A DNA stretch of 64,000 bases from Branchiostoma floridae (GCF_000003815.2 NC_049983.1:28619419-28683418), one strand, 5' to 3'. Positions 43,208 through 56,159 are shown, numbered from the stretch's first letter. A program made the numbers and translations. The notes: a model not told the origin generated them from the letters alone.

Positions 43208-43806
43208 AGCCCCCCTCACACGAGAGCACAAATGAGCCGGAATACTGTCGGAATGAAAATTCTTTTTTTATTCGTAGCAATTCCTGGCAATTTGTAGTGT
43301 GTTCCAAAATTTCTAACTGCATTCCAGCTATTTGTGCCCGTTCTTTTGGCTAGACAGAAAGTTTTTGACATGTTAAGAACTGTTGAGGTGCATTCGAAGT
43401 GGAGAAATATCGAATGGCATTCATAGTGGATTCTAAGTGTATTTTAACTGGTCTAACTGCAGTCTGACTGCATTCTACTGCATTCCAACATTATTCGAAA
43501 TATCTTATTTCATTCGATGGAGAACTGAAACGATACTGAGCCATCTCAAATCCTGCCAGAATGTGGCCGAAAGAATCTGGAATGCTCAGTGAGATTTAGT
43601 GTCTAGAATACACTACGAATTCACAGGAATAGAAAAGAATTTTCATTCTGACGGCATTCTGGCTCATCCTTCTCATGTGAAGGGGATATAAGGTTCATTT
43701 GGAATTCCCTACCGAATGGCCCTGAATGTGGCACAAATTTTGGAAATACTTCATTCCGACTGGTTTTGCTTGATTCCTGCTGATTTGGTTTCAGTGTGAA
43801 GGCCCT
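43208..43806. mobile_element. Foldback element with TCACAC-type ends
   Basis: The left part (CTCACACGAGAG, AATGAGCCGGAATACTGTCGG, AATGAAAATTCTTTT) pairs imperfectly over about 85 bp with 43600-43685 (AAAAGAATTTTCATTCTG, GGCATTCTGGCTCATCCTTC). A further end reading TGTGAAGGCCC at about 43796 pairs with the left terminus. The interior is rich in GCATTC/GAATGC words. Resembles a degraded MITE family; class unknown. Confidence 0.6.
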
Positions 43807-45921
43807 ACAAGCATCAGTCAAACCTGACAAATAAAAACAACCACAAGTTCCCCATCACAACCACTTACCCTAGACACCTACTTTTCCCCTTCAAGTGCTT
43901 ATATCACCATTCACCAACAACACTAAAATACTACAGATTAAAAGCAACCATCATGTATTTTATGATGGTTGCTTATAAGTATTATTCAATGAACATAGCA
44001 CACAAAACATTATCCCTTCTGATTTCCCAATGGTGATAGTGATCATTGAATTTTTCAGAAAATCAAGTTAATTTCTGCCCGTGGCATCATAATAACACGG
44101 TTTAAGCTCCCCTTGCAATAAATTCAATGCAGTAATTATTGAATTGTTATGGGTAACTAAATTCTAGACCTACCAAACCTAGGTTAGCCGGCACGCCATG
44201 ACCTGTATCGAACAGTTTTTGAACAGGTTTTCTATGCAGTTCGAATTGATCACTCTGCGGTCCTTAGCAACGCATTGCTAAGGAAACGTTTGTCACACGT
44301 CAGGTGGATGAAGTTTCATCCGAGTTAATTACAGCTGCTTTAGACCTGAATTGTCGGCCTTTCTACCAAGATTGTGTTATATGTGTCATATATAGAGGAA
44401 TGTCATGTAATTTTGATATGATCCATTTTTGTGGGTTTTTACAACTACCGGTATGTGTAGTTTCCTGATCATATTCGTTACACAATGAAAGTGGCAAAAT
44501 GGTGGTGCCATATTGAGCTAAATTTTTTATCACGACTGTCTGAAATGCTATTCCCTACATTTTCCAGCAAATTTTGCCGACAGAATAATGAAATTCTCGT
44601 CAAAATTACACATGGTTGTAGCTTTGACGTCCAGCCTCCGACATATTTTCAGCATTGAGGTATAATAGAGCTGATCTGCCAGGTCAAAAACCATTTTGAT
44701 TGTTTTTAAGCCAGTGGTTGTACGTGTGGTATAATCCTTAGGAAAAGAATTTTGTTGTAAATTGTGGCTGCTGTATCTAATACTGTAGACTGATTCCTCT
44801 GTACATGTTGTTAGTTGTACATATACATAGCCAAGGTTTCCTGAACCAAGATGTCAGCTCTATCAAGAGGGAATTAAATATTCTTTCACGATTGAACTTC
44901 AAGGAGTGGGTCACTCAAAGCATCGGCCTGCCAGACTTCAAAATGTAATTGAAAGGTGCTAGCGCTTGTCTGAACATTGATTTCCAGACAATTCAATGTT
45001 TCTGGTGGAAAGGGGTGCCTTGCCACTGATCATGACCGTCATTTTTAGTAAAAACCGTCATTAGAAACAATTTCATTAAAATGCTGTTAAGGGCAATTTC
45101 TTTCAAGGCCGATGTACGGAAAAGACGACTTTTCCTACTAGTAGGATAATGGCCTTCTCGGCAAGAAAGGTCATCAATTTTTCGTGTAATATAGAAAATT
45201 GAAAATAAATTGTTAGGATACATTTTCTGAAATCATTGATGGCACGAAACCACCCCAAACCCGTATAGATCATACGATTTGGGTAATCAGGAGTCAAGGC
45301 CAATACACATTATATGTCTATTGCCAACTTTCTTGATCATTCATAGTTATTTGATTGACATTTCAAATGCCTTTTTATAGACATTTCTCCTTCAAGTATA
45401 TCACCACTTTACAGGGACAAACATACATGTGTAACTGGTCTTCACTGTGAACTACTTTATCAATGTTGAGCATGATGCAAATGCTTTTAAAACAAAACAA
45501 AACAAAGCCAACAAAACACTTGCTTTATGTAGCTTGATATCTAGATGGAAAAACATCTGGCAGTAGGACAAAAGCAGCACAATATCCATATCAAAGTCAT
45601 GTCCATATCAAAGATTTTTAAAACAGTACTGGTTCGATTACAATAGCACTGGTGCACTGTGAGGCTCAATGGGTGAATTTAAGCATTAAGCTACACTTGC
45701 CCTGTTATCGTTCTTAGGGGCCCCAACCTTCTGACACTTCTTTGTTAGCCCAAGACCTATGTATCTAACACTCCAATGATTTGGTGTCCGTAGCATCATC
45801 AGATCAAAAGATATATAAAACATAAAACTTCATTAATTATGAAAATTAGGAATTGCTGTCTAATTATATTCATCTTCAATTAAACTACCTTTGGCTAAGC
45901 TTTAAAGTATGGCCTAGGTTC
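43807..45921. other. Spacer DNA without recognised genes
   Basis: AT-rich. Includes a diverged copy of the internal repeat of the 39779 element at about 44520-44620 (TGAAATGCTATTCCCTACATTTT), a CCTTAGCAA/TTGCTAAGG palindrome (44262-44283) and a short (AAAAC)n run (45490-45510). Confidence 0.5.
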
Positions 45922-46106
45922 CCGGAATTCTGCAGAATTCTGGCTAAGCTTCCCAGAATTCTGCAGAATTCTGGCTTAGGCTTCCCAGAATTCTGCAGAA
46001 TTCTGGCTCAGGCTCCCAGAATTCTGCAGAATTCTGGCTCCAGTTCCCAGAATTCTGCAGAATTCTGGCTCCAGTTCCCAGAATTCTGCAGAATTCTGCA
46101 GAATTG
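45922..46106 (+). repeat. 31-bp minisatellite with a palindromic EcoRI/PstI core
   Basis: About six units, each built on AGAATTCTGCAGAATTCT, an 18-bp perfect palindrome with two EcoRI sites flanking a PstI site. Units are separated by variable GGCT(T/C)(A/C)GG(C/T)TCCC linkers. The apparent ILQNSG-repeat protein is an artefact. Confidence 0.95.
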
Positions 46107-46789
46107 GGCTAAACCCCAGGGGGTCATCAATGGCTGCTACGTATTCTTAACCTCATTGTTACCTAACATATGCGATATTAAGCCTTTGGGGTTAAAGATT
46201 GCTGAAATACGGGAGGTTGTCCCAAATTAAACCGGGATTCCCAAATTAAACCGGAGGGTGTTAGTTCTAGAAGGTGAGCGCACTTTTTTTTCCCAGGATC
46301 AAGGATCCTGTGTAGAACAACCGGCCTATTAGCTATAGTATTACACCAAAGTCAAACCCCCTTCATTACACTATCGGCGTTCCAGAAATGTGTTAAGGTT
46401 CGGGTGGGAGTATTCACACAGAACTATCTAAAAGGGAAATTCGCAGCATATTTCATCCTAGTGTGTCTCCCAACACCTGCTTGAAGATGAACTCATTCCT
46501 GCAAGTCGCTTTACCTCAGGGTAGGGTGATAAATTGTTCAGTCAAGGTACGGCCACTTACGTTGTGCGGCCGTCGTACGCCATGCCCTCTGATTTGATCA
46601 GCAGGCTGTGACGGAACCAACCACCGATAAAGTTCCAAAACAGCCTTTTGTTTAGCAAGGCAGCTGACTTTGCAGGACACATGCATGGCTGTCCACAAAA
46701 CCTAAGTAATTAGCGATGGCACGACGTATGTGATCGTGCTCAAACGCAAAGTTATCATTCCGTCCTGGTCCCGGCAGCAACCCTTATTA
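46107..46789. other. Spacer DNA next to the right arm
   Basis: Contains a tandem CCCAAATTAAACCGG duplication (about 46220-46255) and otherwise no recognised feature. Homology to the left arm begins at its right edge. Confidence 0.5.
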
Positions 46790-46923
46790 CTGAAGTAAGG
46801 AGAACAGGACGGTTATGAGAGTGGTTTCATGGAGGAATGGAAATTAAAAAAGCAAGGGTCAAACTCGCATATTTGCAAACCATGTCCAGCCGGGTTTGAG
46901 GCCTCAGTTATCTCCAGTACAAC

Positions 46924-47150
46924 TCATTCCCATATCCAGCGCCAGACAGCAGCAGCGTTGTGTTCATTGGTTTCTTCACATGTCAGCTGAAGCTTTAATC
47001 CTGTCTTGTCCTTGTTTCCAACAGGACCGGAATGGCGATGGTCCCGCCGCCTCCTGCGTGTGCCGAGCACCATCCAGGCCTTCCAGCCGGGACTGCTGAC
47101 CAGCCGCATAGAGTTTAGATGCTTTTGCCTCATTTAACCATAGCAAGGCT
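46924..47150 (-). pseudogene. Possible exon relic conserved in both arms (right copy)
   Basis: Minus-strand frame with HSGPVGNKDKTGLKLQLTCE, ETNEHNAAAVWRWIWE. An alternative frame upstream gives LLWLNEAKASKLYAAGQQSR. The left-arm copy (27106-27400) has the same words with indels that shift the frames. Family not recognised. Confidence 0.25.
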
Positions 47151-47169
47151 CGTGAGGGGGTTTCAAAGT

Positions 47170-47330
47170 TCAACATACAGTTCGTTCTCGTAATGATGAA
47201 GAGAAAATGAAACCACAATTGAGAAAATGAAACCACAAATGAGAAAATGAAATCACAATTGAGAAAATGAAACCACGATTCAACATACAGTTTGGTCTTG
47301 TGATAATGAAGAGAAAATGAAACCAAAATG
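47170..47330 (-). repeat. 20-bp tandem repeat, right arm
   Basis: Reverse complement of the 26945-27105 array (AAATGAAACCAC units), with the same unit number. Confidence 0.8.
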
Positions 47331-48796
47331 CAACAGTCAGTTGACAGATCATCTATGTAATCTTTTAGCTATCAAAAATGAAGAGCGAAAATTGTTTAAT
47401 TGTTAAAGTGTTTAATTGGTCAATATGTCTGGATTACAGTTACATGTATGATCATAACTTGTAAGAAATCATCACCATCTTTCTATGGGCCTATTCCAAA
47501 CATTTGCATGACGTCCTGTCAGCATCTGCCCAAGGCATTCCATACCACATTTCAGGTCATTTTGATACAGCATCAGGGCACAGGAGGCCAAAATGTACAT
47601 TTTGATCTGAAAATGGCCAAAATACTCCAGAGAGTAATTCTTAAGGCCTACGTGTATATGGAAAAACAAGTGGAACCAACGAAACATCTCGTGGTATTTG
47701 TCCACTCTACAACCAGACCAAACTTCAAGCCATTTGGCTCTGAAAAAAAAAGTTGACCAAGCAATTTGACCAAAAAGCAGAAGGGGTGGAAACAAGAAAT
47801 AAAACAATATCTTTCGCTCTTATCCCTGAGGTGAAATATAAATTACAATCACAGTGCAGCAGTGGGGGACATCTGTTGTCTTTTAGGCATCAAATTATCA
47901 ATAAGAGAGAAAAAGTGTTTCGTTGGTCAACGTCTTAGAAATACAATTCTGATCTCTAGCTTTGTTGGGCAAATACCACGTAGGTGATACAGTGTATTGT
48001 ACAAGCTTTGACAGGCACAGAAGGTCTGGATAGGAAACATCAGCGTCTGCAACATGGAAAGCCCATATCACATAATAGTTCATGTTTCTTGGTCTTAAAC
48101 AATTGTTTGAAATCCGTCTCACAGCCTATACAATAGAAGGGCTCCCACAACTTTCTCTAAAATACACCTCCTCTTCATGAGTTAGAACTTTCTATAATCA
48201 TTTCCTTATTTTCCATCCATATCGAGTTTTTGACACTTTCCATTTCATCTCGATAACTCTAAATCTTGACTTTCCACAAGTTCGTGGCGACTCGACTGGA
48301 ACCTTTATCTTCATTCTTTGACTTTTCATGCCCGAAGGAGCCCAGAGATCAGCTCTTGCCGCTCTATGTAACCAGGAGTTCTCGCAATAAAAGAAAATGC
48401 ATCATGCAATAATTTGTCATTGTTCTTTTTTCACACGTGACAGAAATAGGCAGTGTGAGCTTTTGAATTTCATACAGGGTAAAAATGAGGTGTGGCAATT
48501 AGTCAGCTCTATAGTGCTTGACAAGGATAAGATGTGGCTGCCAACATTCAAATGGCTGAAAGGTTATCTGCAAACTATCATAAAACAGTTAAAGATGAAT
48601 CTCACTTTTAAAGTCACACTTCCGCCTCACTGTTCCCTACCTTACAGGCCACGAAATCCTGATAGAAACATATTTATTTATTTATTGGTTTGGCTGCACC
48701 GAACACACAGCCAGGGCTGCCCAACTGATAGAAACATAATTCTCACAGCTCTGCTAAATATGACAAAATTTAATTCATCATAATACAACATTTTAC

Positions 48797-49048
48797 TTAC
48801 CGTTTAAAAGAAACTGGTAGTAAACGAACAGACAGCCACCTTTGCAGAAGTGAAAAGAGAATGCTACATAAAGTTGTAATAGTCAAGTAAAAGGTCAGTG
48901 TTCGACCACTGCGGGTTTTGTCACACTGACATGACTGACACCTGTCAATCACAGCACCAAAAGTTCTGACTGGTTTCCAGATGATGAAAAATGTCTTGTT
49001 CATGAAAACTTTATCAATTTCATATGCCAAAAACAATGGTACATTCAA
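48797..49048 (-). other. Conserved frame with intact donor-like end
   Basis: Right-arm counterpart of 16325-16552. It starts MNVPLFLAYEIDKVFMNK, contains a hydrophobic segment, and stays open to AAACG followed by GTAAGTAAAATG, a strong donor match. If coding, it would be an exon of an unknown membrane-associated protein. Supported only by conservation across three copies. Confidence 0.25.
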
Positions 49049-49137
49049 TTGTAAAAAAAATGTTGAAAACCTGTATGGAAGAGGTCTCTTGGGCTCCCTC
49101 AGACATTATCAAAGCGGCATTTGAAGGTACATGCAGT

Positions 49138-49275
49138 GGTGCATGAGACCGCTAGATGTCATCAATGTACCTGCACGATAAGCGACCTTGTGTACAACCG
49201 GTTTTTCAACTTAAGGTTTTATAGAAGGTCGTTTGTCGCCATGTTCCTTCTAACGGATCAATATTTTTGGCAACT
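49138..49275 (-). repeat. 140-bp dispersed repeat, copy 5
   Basis: Reverse-complement counterpart of 16080-16222 in the right arm. Confidence 0.75.
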
Positions 49276-49387
49276 TGTGTCATTTCTACTACATTACAAT
49301 GCCATTGGTAGATTATTTGCAAGTGTTATAACTTCACAGGTTAGCCATTTACTTATATATATTTATAGAATTATCTGATAACGAGTT

Positions 49388-49573
49388 ATGCTGTCCACAA
49401 ACAGGCGCATAACAATACAAAGCTCGCTGCAGTTCCGTAGGAAAACGTCAGGTAAACCGTTTTCGAACTTGGCCTTCCTTTTCACAACCGCTACACACCT
49501 ACCAAAAATCACAAAGTTCCATCGACAATTTCTCGAGTTATTTGCTGTTGACCTACATATAGACCCAACATGA
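49388..49573 (+). other. 61-codon ORF, copy 3 (right arm)
   Basis: Starts MLSTNRRITIQSSLQFRRK; open for the same 61 codons as 15795-15980 and 23434-23619. Confidence 0.25.
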
Positions 49574-50235
49574 ACGAGAACATATGTTCATGTTATGTGC
49601 CACGCCATGGAAATAGAAAAGTTCTAAAATTACGGAACAAAGTTCTTCATAGGATGAAATTCAAGTAATTTACTGCCCGCAGTTGCATTGCAGAATACTA
49701 CGGCTAGATTTAAGACTCTTTGACACAGCATGCAGATGAGCACATGACGTGGGTCAGTCTCTTTATTTATCTATTTATTGGTTCTGGCTGTTCAGCACGC
49801 ACAGCCAGAGCTGCCCAACCAGCCTGTGGATTTTGCACAGGGCCCTGCTGACAGACAAGGACAGCTGCAAATGGAATTTGACAAGGACAGGATAATTATC
49901 AAGTACATAAAAAGAACATGATGTAATATAGTAGTCATAGTTGTTTTTTGTTTGTTTTTGTTTCTCCTGTCGATTTGACAGATGAGGAGACAGACAGGCT
50001 ATTTGCCTGTTTGCCTGACCTGCACATGACTTTTTATGGTGAAGGAGGGGTGTGTAATTAGTTCTCCACCTTCTCGTCCGCTGGAGCACTAAGTCTCATA
50101 GCACTAAGCAGTCATAGTATCTACAATAGACTCTACAACAGTATTTATCAACAACAACATATACAGCGAGAGGTCATGCTGGGTCACTGTATACACCTGT
50201 AAGGGTCCCCTTAAGACATTCCAAGAGTTTTTTTA

Positions 50236-50607
50236 TTAAAGGCGGAGTTTTCTTTTGGAGGAAGCAGCAGTTGTGACAGTGCGAGTAGAAGTAAGGAGGG
50301 TGTTCCAGGGTGATGTTGCTCTGTAGAAGAATATTCTCTGGTCTCTGGTGGACTTAGTGAGTTCAGATGTCAGGTGGTCGCTGTTCCTGAGGGAGTAACG
50401 TGACCCAGTGGCAGATGCCTGGCTTCTGGGTACCAGGGTTTGAAGATGTGGAGGGCAGCGTCCATTGAGGAGCTTGTACAGGGTAAAAGCGGTGTGGAAT
50501 CGTCGTTGGAACTGCAGTGATGGTTCAGTGTCTTGTTTCAGTTTCTCTCGTTGTGCTGCCACGGCTCTTCTGATGTGTGGGGGATCTCTAGTTCCCAAAT
50601 TTACCAT
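50236..50607 (-). mobile_element. LINE C-terminal fragment, right arm
   Basis: Minus-strand, 123 codons, nearly identical to 14756-15130 (FHTAFTLYKLLNG, YRATSPWNTLL). Open throughout, unlike the unit 2 copy. Confidence 0.75.
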
Positions 50608-50765
50608 TTACTCAAACATTTATAGTTATTATACATGGCAGAAGACTGCATTATCTGCCTGTAAATATAAGTTTTATACCAACGTTTATACTCATCATGT
50701 TACTGGGTATCAAAGTATTTCCAGAAAGTAAATCCACCAGGAGTCTATTTCGCACCCTTACATCT

Positions 50766-51628
50766 GAACACCCTGGAAGAATTGCAAAGGAAATGGCTTA
50801 TGCAGTTCAATCCTGATAAGTGCTATATCATACACATAACGAACAAACGCACACCAAATGTGTCTCATTACCAGTTTTGTGGTCAGACATTAAAAACCCA
50901 ACCACACCTAGGCGTTACGTTAACAACTGGGCTGAAGTGGGGTGTCCATGTTAATAGAATAACAACCAAGGCTAAACAGACATTTTGAGTGATCAAACGC
51001 AACTTGTGGTCATGCCCAATCTTTGTAAAATGACTTGCATACACGTCACTGGTAAGATATAACCTTGAATATACCGCTACAGTATGGAACCCGTATACAA
51101 AGAAAGACAAAGATAAACTTGGAAGCTTACAGAACCAAGCTGCCCAAATCTGTACAAACAACTACAACAGGGATTCTAGTGTTACCAAAATAAAAACATA
51201 TTTGCAGTGGAAGTCACTTGAAGACAGAAGGAAAATGTCCAGACTTTGCATGATGTACAAAATGACCAATAAACTGGTGGACGTACCGACTGATAAGTAT
51301 CTAATACCGGCTGAACAAAGAACAAGAAACAGCAATGACTTCAAGTACCAGAGTTACCAACCTAGGGTTGATGTGTTCAAAAATACGTACTTTCCCAGAA
51401 CTATCGTAGAGTGGAATGTGTTATCACCAAGTACAGTAGGGGCATCTTCTTTTGGTAGTTTTAAAGAACACTTGCAGATAGATGTGCAGAAGTTAGGTGA
51501 GACGGGTCGTTCGTTGTAACATAACCAGCTGCTGCCGCGCCGCGTGCCTGCGAAGCTGGTGTGTTACGCTGAACGGCGGTTTTACCGGCTATTTACATGT
51601 AGATACAGATACAGATACAGATATAGAC
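50766..51628 (+). mobile_element. CR1/L2-like LINE 3' fragment, right arm
   Basis: Best-preserved copy of this fragment in the arms: EELQRKWLMQFNPDKC, QFCGQTLKTQPHLGVTL, MSRLCMMYKMTN, RVDVFKNTYFPRTIVEWN and a (GATACA)n tail at 51598-51628. The frame is broken near 50985. The sequence CATTACCAGTTTTGTGG (50868-50884) is the uninterrupted form of the CACTA target site. Confidence 0.85.
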
Positions 51629-51689
51629 GTTGTTCCGCACAAGTTGTCAATGAGTCATTTGGTAGCACATGTAGTGGTACAGTGGGACC

Positions 51690-51830
51690 GCTAGATGTCG
51701 TTAATGTACCTGCACGATAAGCGACCTTGTGTACAACCGGTTTTACAACTTAAGGTTTTATAGAAGGTCGTTTGCCGCCATGTTCCTTCTAACTGATCAA
51801 TGTTTTTGGCAACTTGTGAAGTGTTGACTA
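51690..51830 (-). repeat. 140-bp dispersed repeat, copy 6
   Basis: Right-arm counterpart of 18289-18425, next to the LINE 3' end. Confidence 0.75.
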
Positions 51831-52669
51831 TGGATAGGTTATTTACTTCGCAAGTTAGAGATTTACCATGTGCTCTGGACGACAAGCGATGCATGGATTA
51901 TGGGTGACGTGTGGAGGTCATGTCCGACTTTAATAAGAATACGCCTGGTGACTTGGACAGAAAACTTGCTCCAAGAGAGCAGAGAACAACAATGGTGCGT
52001 GTTAAAGTTCTTTACAATTGGTTCTATAAATGTGGAGGCTGGAATGTCTTTTTTGATTCAGCAGTACTACAACAGAAGTTGACTGATGTATAGCATATCT
52101 AATGGGTTAAAGTTTGAGCGTTTGTCCCTTGGTTTATGTGTGATGTAGCTGTTCTATTCTCCAGTTCCCTGAAGGGGAACATCTTATATCCAAACTGCAC
52201 TCGGCACAGTCTACAGCTCCTACCTGGCCAGAGATTTTCTTCTAGACACGGGCATTTTGGAAAGGGTCACTTGAAAGATTGAAACCTCTGTGTGGGGATT
52301 GCTTATTTGTTCTTGCCGGAGCACGTCTTTTCTATACGGATGTGTATGGTACATTTTGTGGATGAGCTTTAAACAGTCTGTGTTCGAATGTTCATGAGAT
52401 GTCAAATGATAAACAACATTTAGCTGATCTGGCCTAACCATTTAGTACTGTTCTTATTGTCTGATATTGAAGAACATTGTTTAGAAACGGGATCCAATTT
52501 CCTTCCAAAGGCGAACTTCTATATATAAAATGTTCCCTGCTGATATTTCGCTGGTTAGAAAACAAATCTGTTAACGAGCAAGTTTCCATTTGATTGAACA
52601 TTATCGCCACGCAAACAGCTGCTGACAGGTCGGTTAACACCATGCCTTTCACGCATGATCACAGCAGAT

Positions 52670-53420
52670 NNNNNNNNNNNNNNNNNNNNNNNNNNNNNNN
52701 NNNNNNNNNNNNNNNNNNNNNNNNNNNNNNNNNNNNNNNNNNNNNNNNNNNNNNNNNNNNNNNNNNNNNNNNNNNNNNNNNNNNNNNNNNNNNNNNNNNN
52801 NNNNNNNNNNNNNNNNNNNNNNNNNNNNNNNNNNNNNNNNNNNNNNNNNNNNNNNNNNNNNNNNNNNNNNNNNNNNNNNNNNNNNNNNNNNNNNNNNNNN
52901 NNNNNNNNNNNNNNNNNNNNNNNNNNNNNNNNNNNNNNNNNNNNNNNNNNNNNNNNNNNNNNNNNNNNNNNNNNNNNNNNNNNNNNNNNNNNNNNNNNNN
53001 NNNNNNNNNNNNNNNNNNNNNNNNNNNNNNNNNNNNNNNNNNNNNNNNNNNNNNNNNNNNNNNNNNNNNNNNNNNNNNNNNNNNNNNNNNNNNNNNNNNN
53101 NNNNNNNNNNNNNNNNNNNNNNNNNNNNNNNNNNNNNNNNNNNNNNNNNNNNNNNNNNNNNNNNNNNNNNNNNNNNNNNNNNNNNNNNNNNNNNNNNNNN
53201 NNNNNNNNNNNNNNNNNNNNNNNNNNNNNNNNNNNNNNNNNNNNNNNNNNNNNNNNNNNNNNNNNNNNNNNNNNNNNNNNNNNNNNNNNNNNNNNNNNNN
53301 NNNNNNNNNNNNNNNNNNNNNNNNNNNNNNNNNNNNNNNNNNNNNNNNNNNNNNNNNNNNNNNNNNNNNNNNNNNNNNNNNNNNNNNNNNNNNNNNNNNN
53401 NNNNNNNNNNNNNNNNNNNN
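52670..53420. other. Assembly gap (751 N)
   Basis: Falls where the left arm has about 2 kb (11240-13290). It is followed by a partial MITE end (GGCCAAGGAG, CTAATCTCC) matching the 35362 family. Confidence 0.95.
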
Positions 53421-53494
53421 GCATAATGAAGTATCATAAAACTGGCCAAGGAGTTTATCCGGCCAACCTAATCTCCGGATTAACTTCAGGGCCC

Positions 53495-53720
53495 ACAAGA
53501 GCCAGCTCTTCGGCACGAACTGTAACATACCCCGAGGAAATTCTGCCCCAGCCCCGCCTCCACGCCGAAGGCCCTCTTAGTTGGAATCAGTCAGGCGAAA
53601 TCACCGGGATGAGCTTAGCTGGCCGGCGGGGATAGAAGCTCACCCTGCCGAGGACTCCCCGTCTGGAACCCCGGGGAATGGCTAGAAGGCTTGGTTAGGT
53701 GATAGGGTGGGTTTTAAGTT
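53495..53720 (-). repeat. GC-rich block conserved between arms (right copy)
   Basis: Reverse complement of 11000-11235, including GCCAGCTCTTCGGC and CACCCTGCCGAGGACTCC. Confidence 0.6.
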
Positions 53721-53864
53721 GAAAACTACATTTGTCCAGATTTGAGTTCGGCTTTCGGTTTAAATGGTTGAGGTGAATAAGTCTTCTCTGAATTCGTGTT
53801 TGTTAGTCGCATAAAATCAAACGCATCTGAAGTTTTGCTATATATGTGTCCATTATATCCGTTC

Positions 53865-54112
53865 GCGCGCGTGTGTCTGTGTGTATCTGTGTGTGTGTGA
53901 TTATGTGTGAGTGTGTATGCGTGTGTTCATGTGTGTGTGTGTGCATGTGTGTTTGTGTGCATGCATGTATGTCTGTGTGACTGTGTGTATGTGTAAGTGT
54001 CTGTGCATGTCTGTGCATGTGTGTGCATGTGCATGTGTTTGTGTGTGTGTGTGCATGTGTGTGCATGTGTGTGTCCGTGTCTGCGTCTGTGCGTTTCTGT
54101 GTGTCGCTGTGG
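53865..54112 (+). repeat. (TG)n microsatellite with CATG interruptions
   Basis: About 250 bp of TG repeats interrupted by CATG and TCTG; open frames across it are artefacts. Confidence 0.9.
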
Positions 54113-54179
54113 TCCATCGGTGGCTAAACGAAAACATAAACTTCAATCATAAATGTACGAAAGTCAGAAAATTTCCCTC

Positions 54180-56150
54180 TTGGTTAGTAGGCGGGGGCTG
54201 GGACCTGATTTTAGAAAATATTGTTTTCCTCAGGGAGTAACGTTTTTGTTGAGGCAAGGATTAAACTTTTGTTGGAACACGCAGGCCGGGCTAATCATGC
54301 TGACCATTCCATGCTTAGGCCTAGGTCCCAATTCCCAACGCGGGCCCGGCCAGGAAACTAAAAATATATCTCATGGTTTGTGACATGTTGTTAAAATTTG
54401 ATGCGTCAACTATTGTGTTAGCTATTACATATACAAAAATATACTATAGTATACTATACTGTACTGTACTATACCATACTATCATAATAATACTAATGGT
54501 ACTATACTTTTCGTTTCGTTTATTCGTTTATTCAGAAAAACAATCAGCATCGCAGTCAGTATAGAAACAAACTAAATATCAATGATTTTACAACTTGTGA
54601 ATACAGAAATATATGTACAAACATTAATAAACAATTACAATACATAACGCAGAAACACCTAAAACAAAGTTGTACGTAATGCCTTACAGAGATCACCGAA
54701 AGTAAGGACAGGAACGCCATACACACTAAGTAACATTAAGATGATTCGTTATACAAGCGGATGGCCTGGTGTAGAAATGACCTTCTCAGTCTCTGTGTCC
54801 TGGCAGCTGGCACAGTAAGTGCAGTGCCGTTTCTCAATGCTAATCTATATCGGTTCTATAATTGTAAATCAAGTAATGTCGAGTCAGTTTTCTCCCAGAT
54901 CACATTTGTTTAAAGAAGCATCGCGTCTCTTTAGTGCTGTTGGTTTGTGAGACTTGTAATAACATGACCTTGAATGTTTTCAACTGAAGAAATCCACGTT
55001 AAAAAAGATCTCACATGCTTGGTTGATTCTCGTTATGGTTCTAAAAGCGAATCTTTCACAACAATAGCGACATTATCACACACGAGCACCATCTTAACTC
55101 CGTTCTTGTTCAGCACACCTGGTTTTCAGCTCACCGAGCATTCGTATAGAACGCTCGGGCCTGCAATTACCTGGGGTCCTTGGTTGTCGTCACTGTCATT
55201 CTTTGTGGCTTAGAAATATGACCCTAAGAATTACGTTAGATTTGCCCTGAACTCGATGTTTCAACACAAACCAACGTTAAGATGAAGGAGGCAAACTTTT
55301 GCTACCCAGTTTTAACCTTCATTACCCCGGACTCAATAAAGGAGTGTATTTTTGTATTCTTCAATGCGTGGTATTAAAAGGGCAACGCCTGACTCGTTTA
55401 CAAAAGGCGTTAACATCTATTCAAGTCTCATCTTTATAAGGTAGTGTAGGATTAACCTTGGTGCCACCCGATTTCCGCCGGGGCTCCTTGCCCTCGCTGC
55501 ACCGATTTTCAGGGCACAGAATGCAAGGAGCCCGATAGAAGTTGGATGGTACGATAAAACTCACAGCCTGATGACATTTGTCGTAAAACTGTCTTACGGT
55601 TGCAAGCACGCCGTGCAGGTGTCGTACCAAATTCACCTATTTTGTTACGGAAAGGCTGTCTTAGACCCATACGGGCGGCTGGTTCTGTCACAGGCTGCTT
55701 ATGATCCGTCGTAAGTCCGACGTCGAAGCTCAAGAATATCCGTAGTTTGAGAAAAGACTTTCCTTGATAAAGCATGGATACAATTGGCAGCGCTGTCAGT
55801 CCTTGACATTCAACTAAAATTGGATGAAATCCATGCAATTGAGTTGACTTGGCCTCGTGTTGCCCAATTAAAAACGCATAAAACAAGTAAATACTCGGTG
55901 TGACCAATTATAGTAAAATCGTCGTGTCTAGTGACAAAGATCTCTGAAGGATTAAACAAGGGTCAAAAAGTGTGTACTGCGTGACATTTTGCTAAGGGGA
56001 ACACCTAAAGCTTGAAATGAGCAATTATCCATCTCGGTTACACCCATCCGGCGAGTTCATTCTTCAAACGCGCCAACGCCGAAGGCAGGTGATAAATGTG
56101 CCAAGTTCCAGACGAAAAATAAACTTAAATCGTATTTCACAAATGTCACA
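54180..56150 (+). repeat. Right-arm tandem module, copy 1
   Basis: Shares a run of landmarks with 56160-58720 in the same order: CTCAGGGAGTAAC, CTTTTGTTGGAACAC, GATGCGTCAACTAT, AAGCATCGCGT, TTATCACACACGAGCACCAT, the 35-bp minisatellite start, TTTGTGGCTTAGAAATATG, CCAATTATCCATCT-type words. In the left arm the matching pieces are the modules at 9960-10700 and 2640-3192. A possible extra insertion lies at 54500-54850. Confidence 0.65.
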
Positions 56151-56159
56151 GACTATCTC

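Noticed and set aside
44262-44283. RFX X-box-like palindrome CCTTAGCAA-CGCA-TTGCTAAGG
   Set aside because: The half-sites are in the opposite order to an X-box, and no promoter is nearby; kept only as a small palindrome.
45922-46106. Heat-shock elements (GAA/TTC inverted motifs)
   Set aside because: Spacing is GAATTC and TTCTGCAGAA, not the contiguous 5-bp nGAAn units, and there is no adjacent gene.
52555-53635. Open frames of 266-326 codons
   Set aside because: Almost wholly composed of N from the 751-base assembly gap. The same applies to frames at 40934-41422 and 42011-42748.
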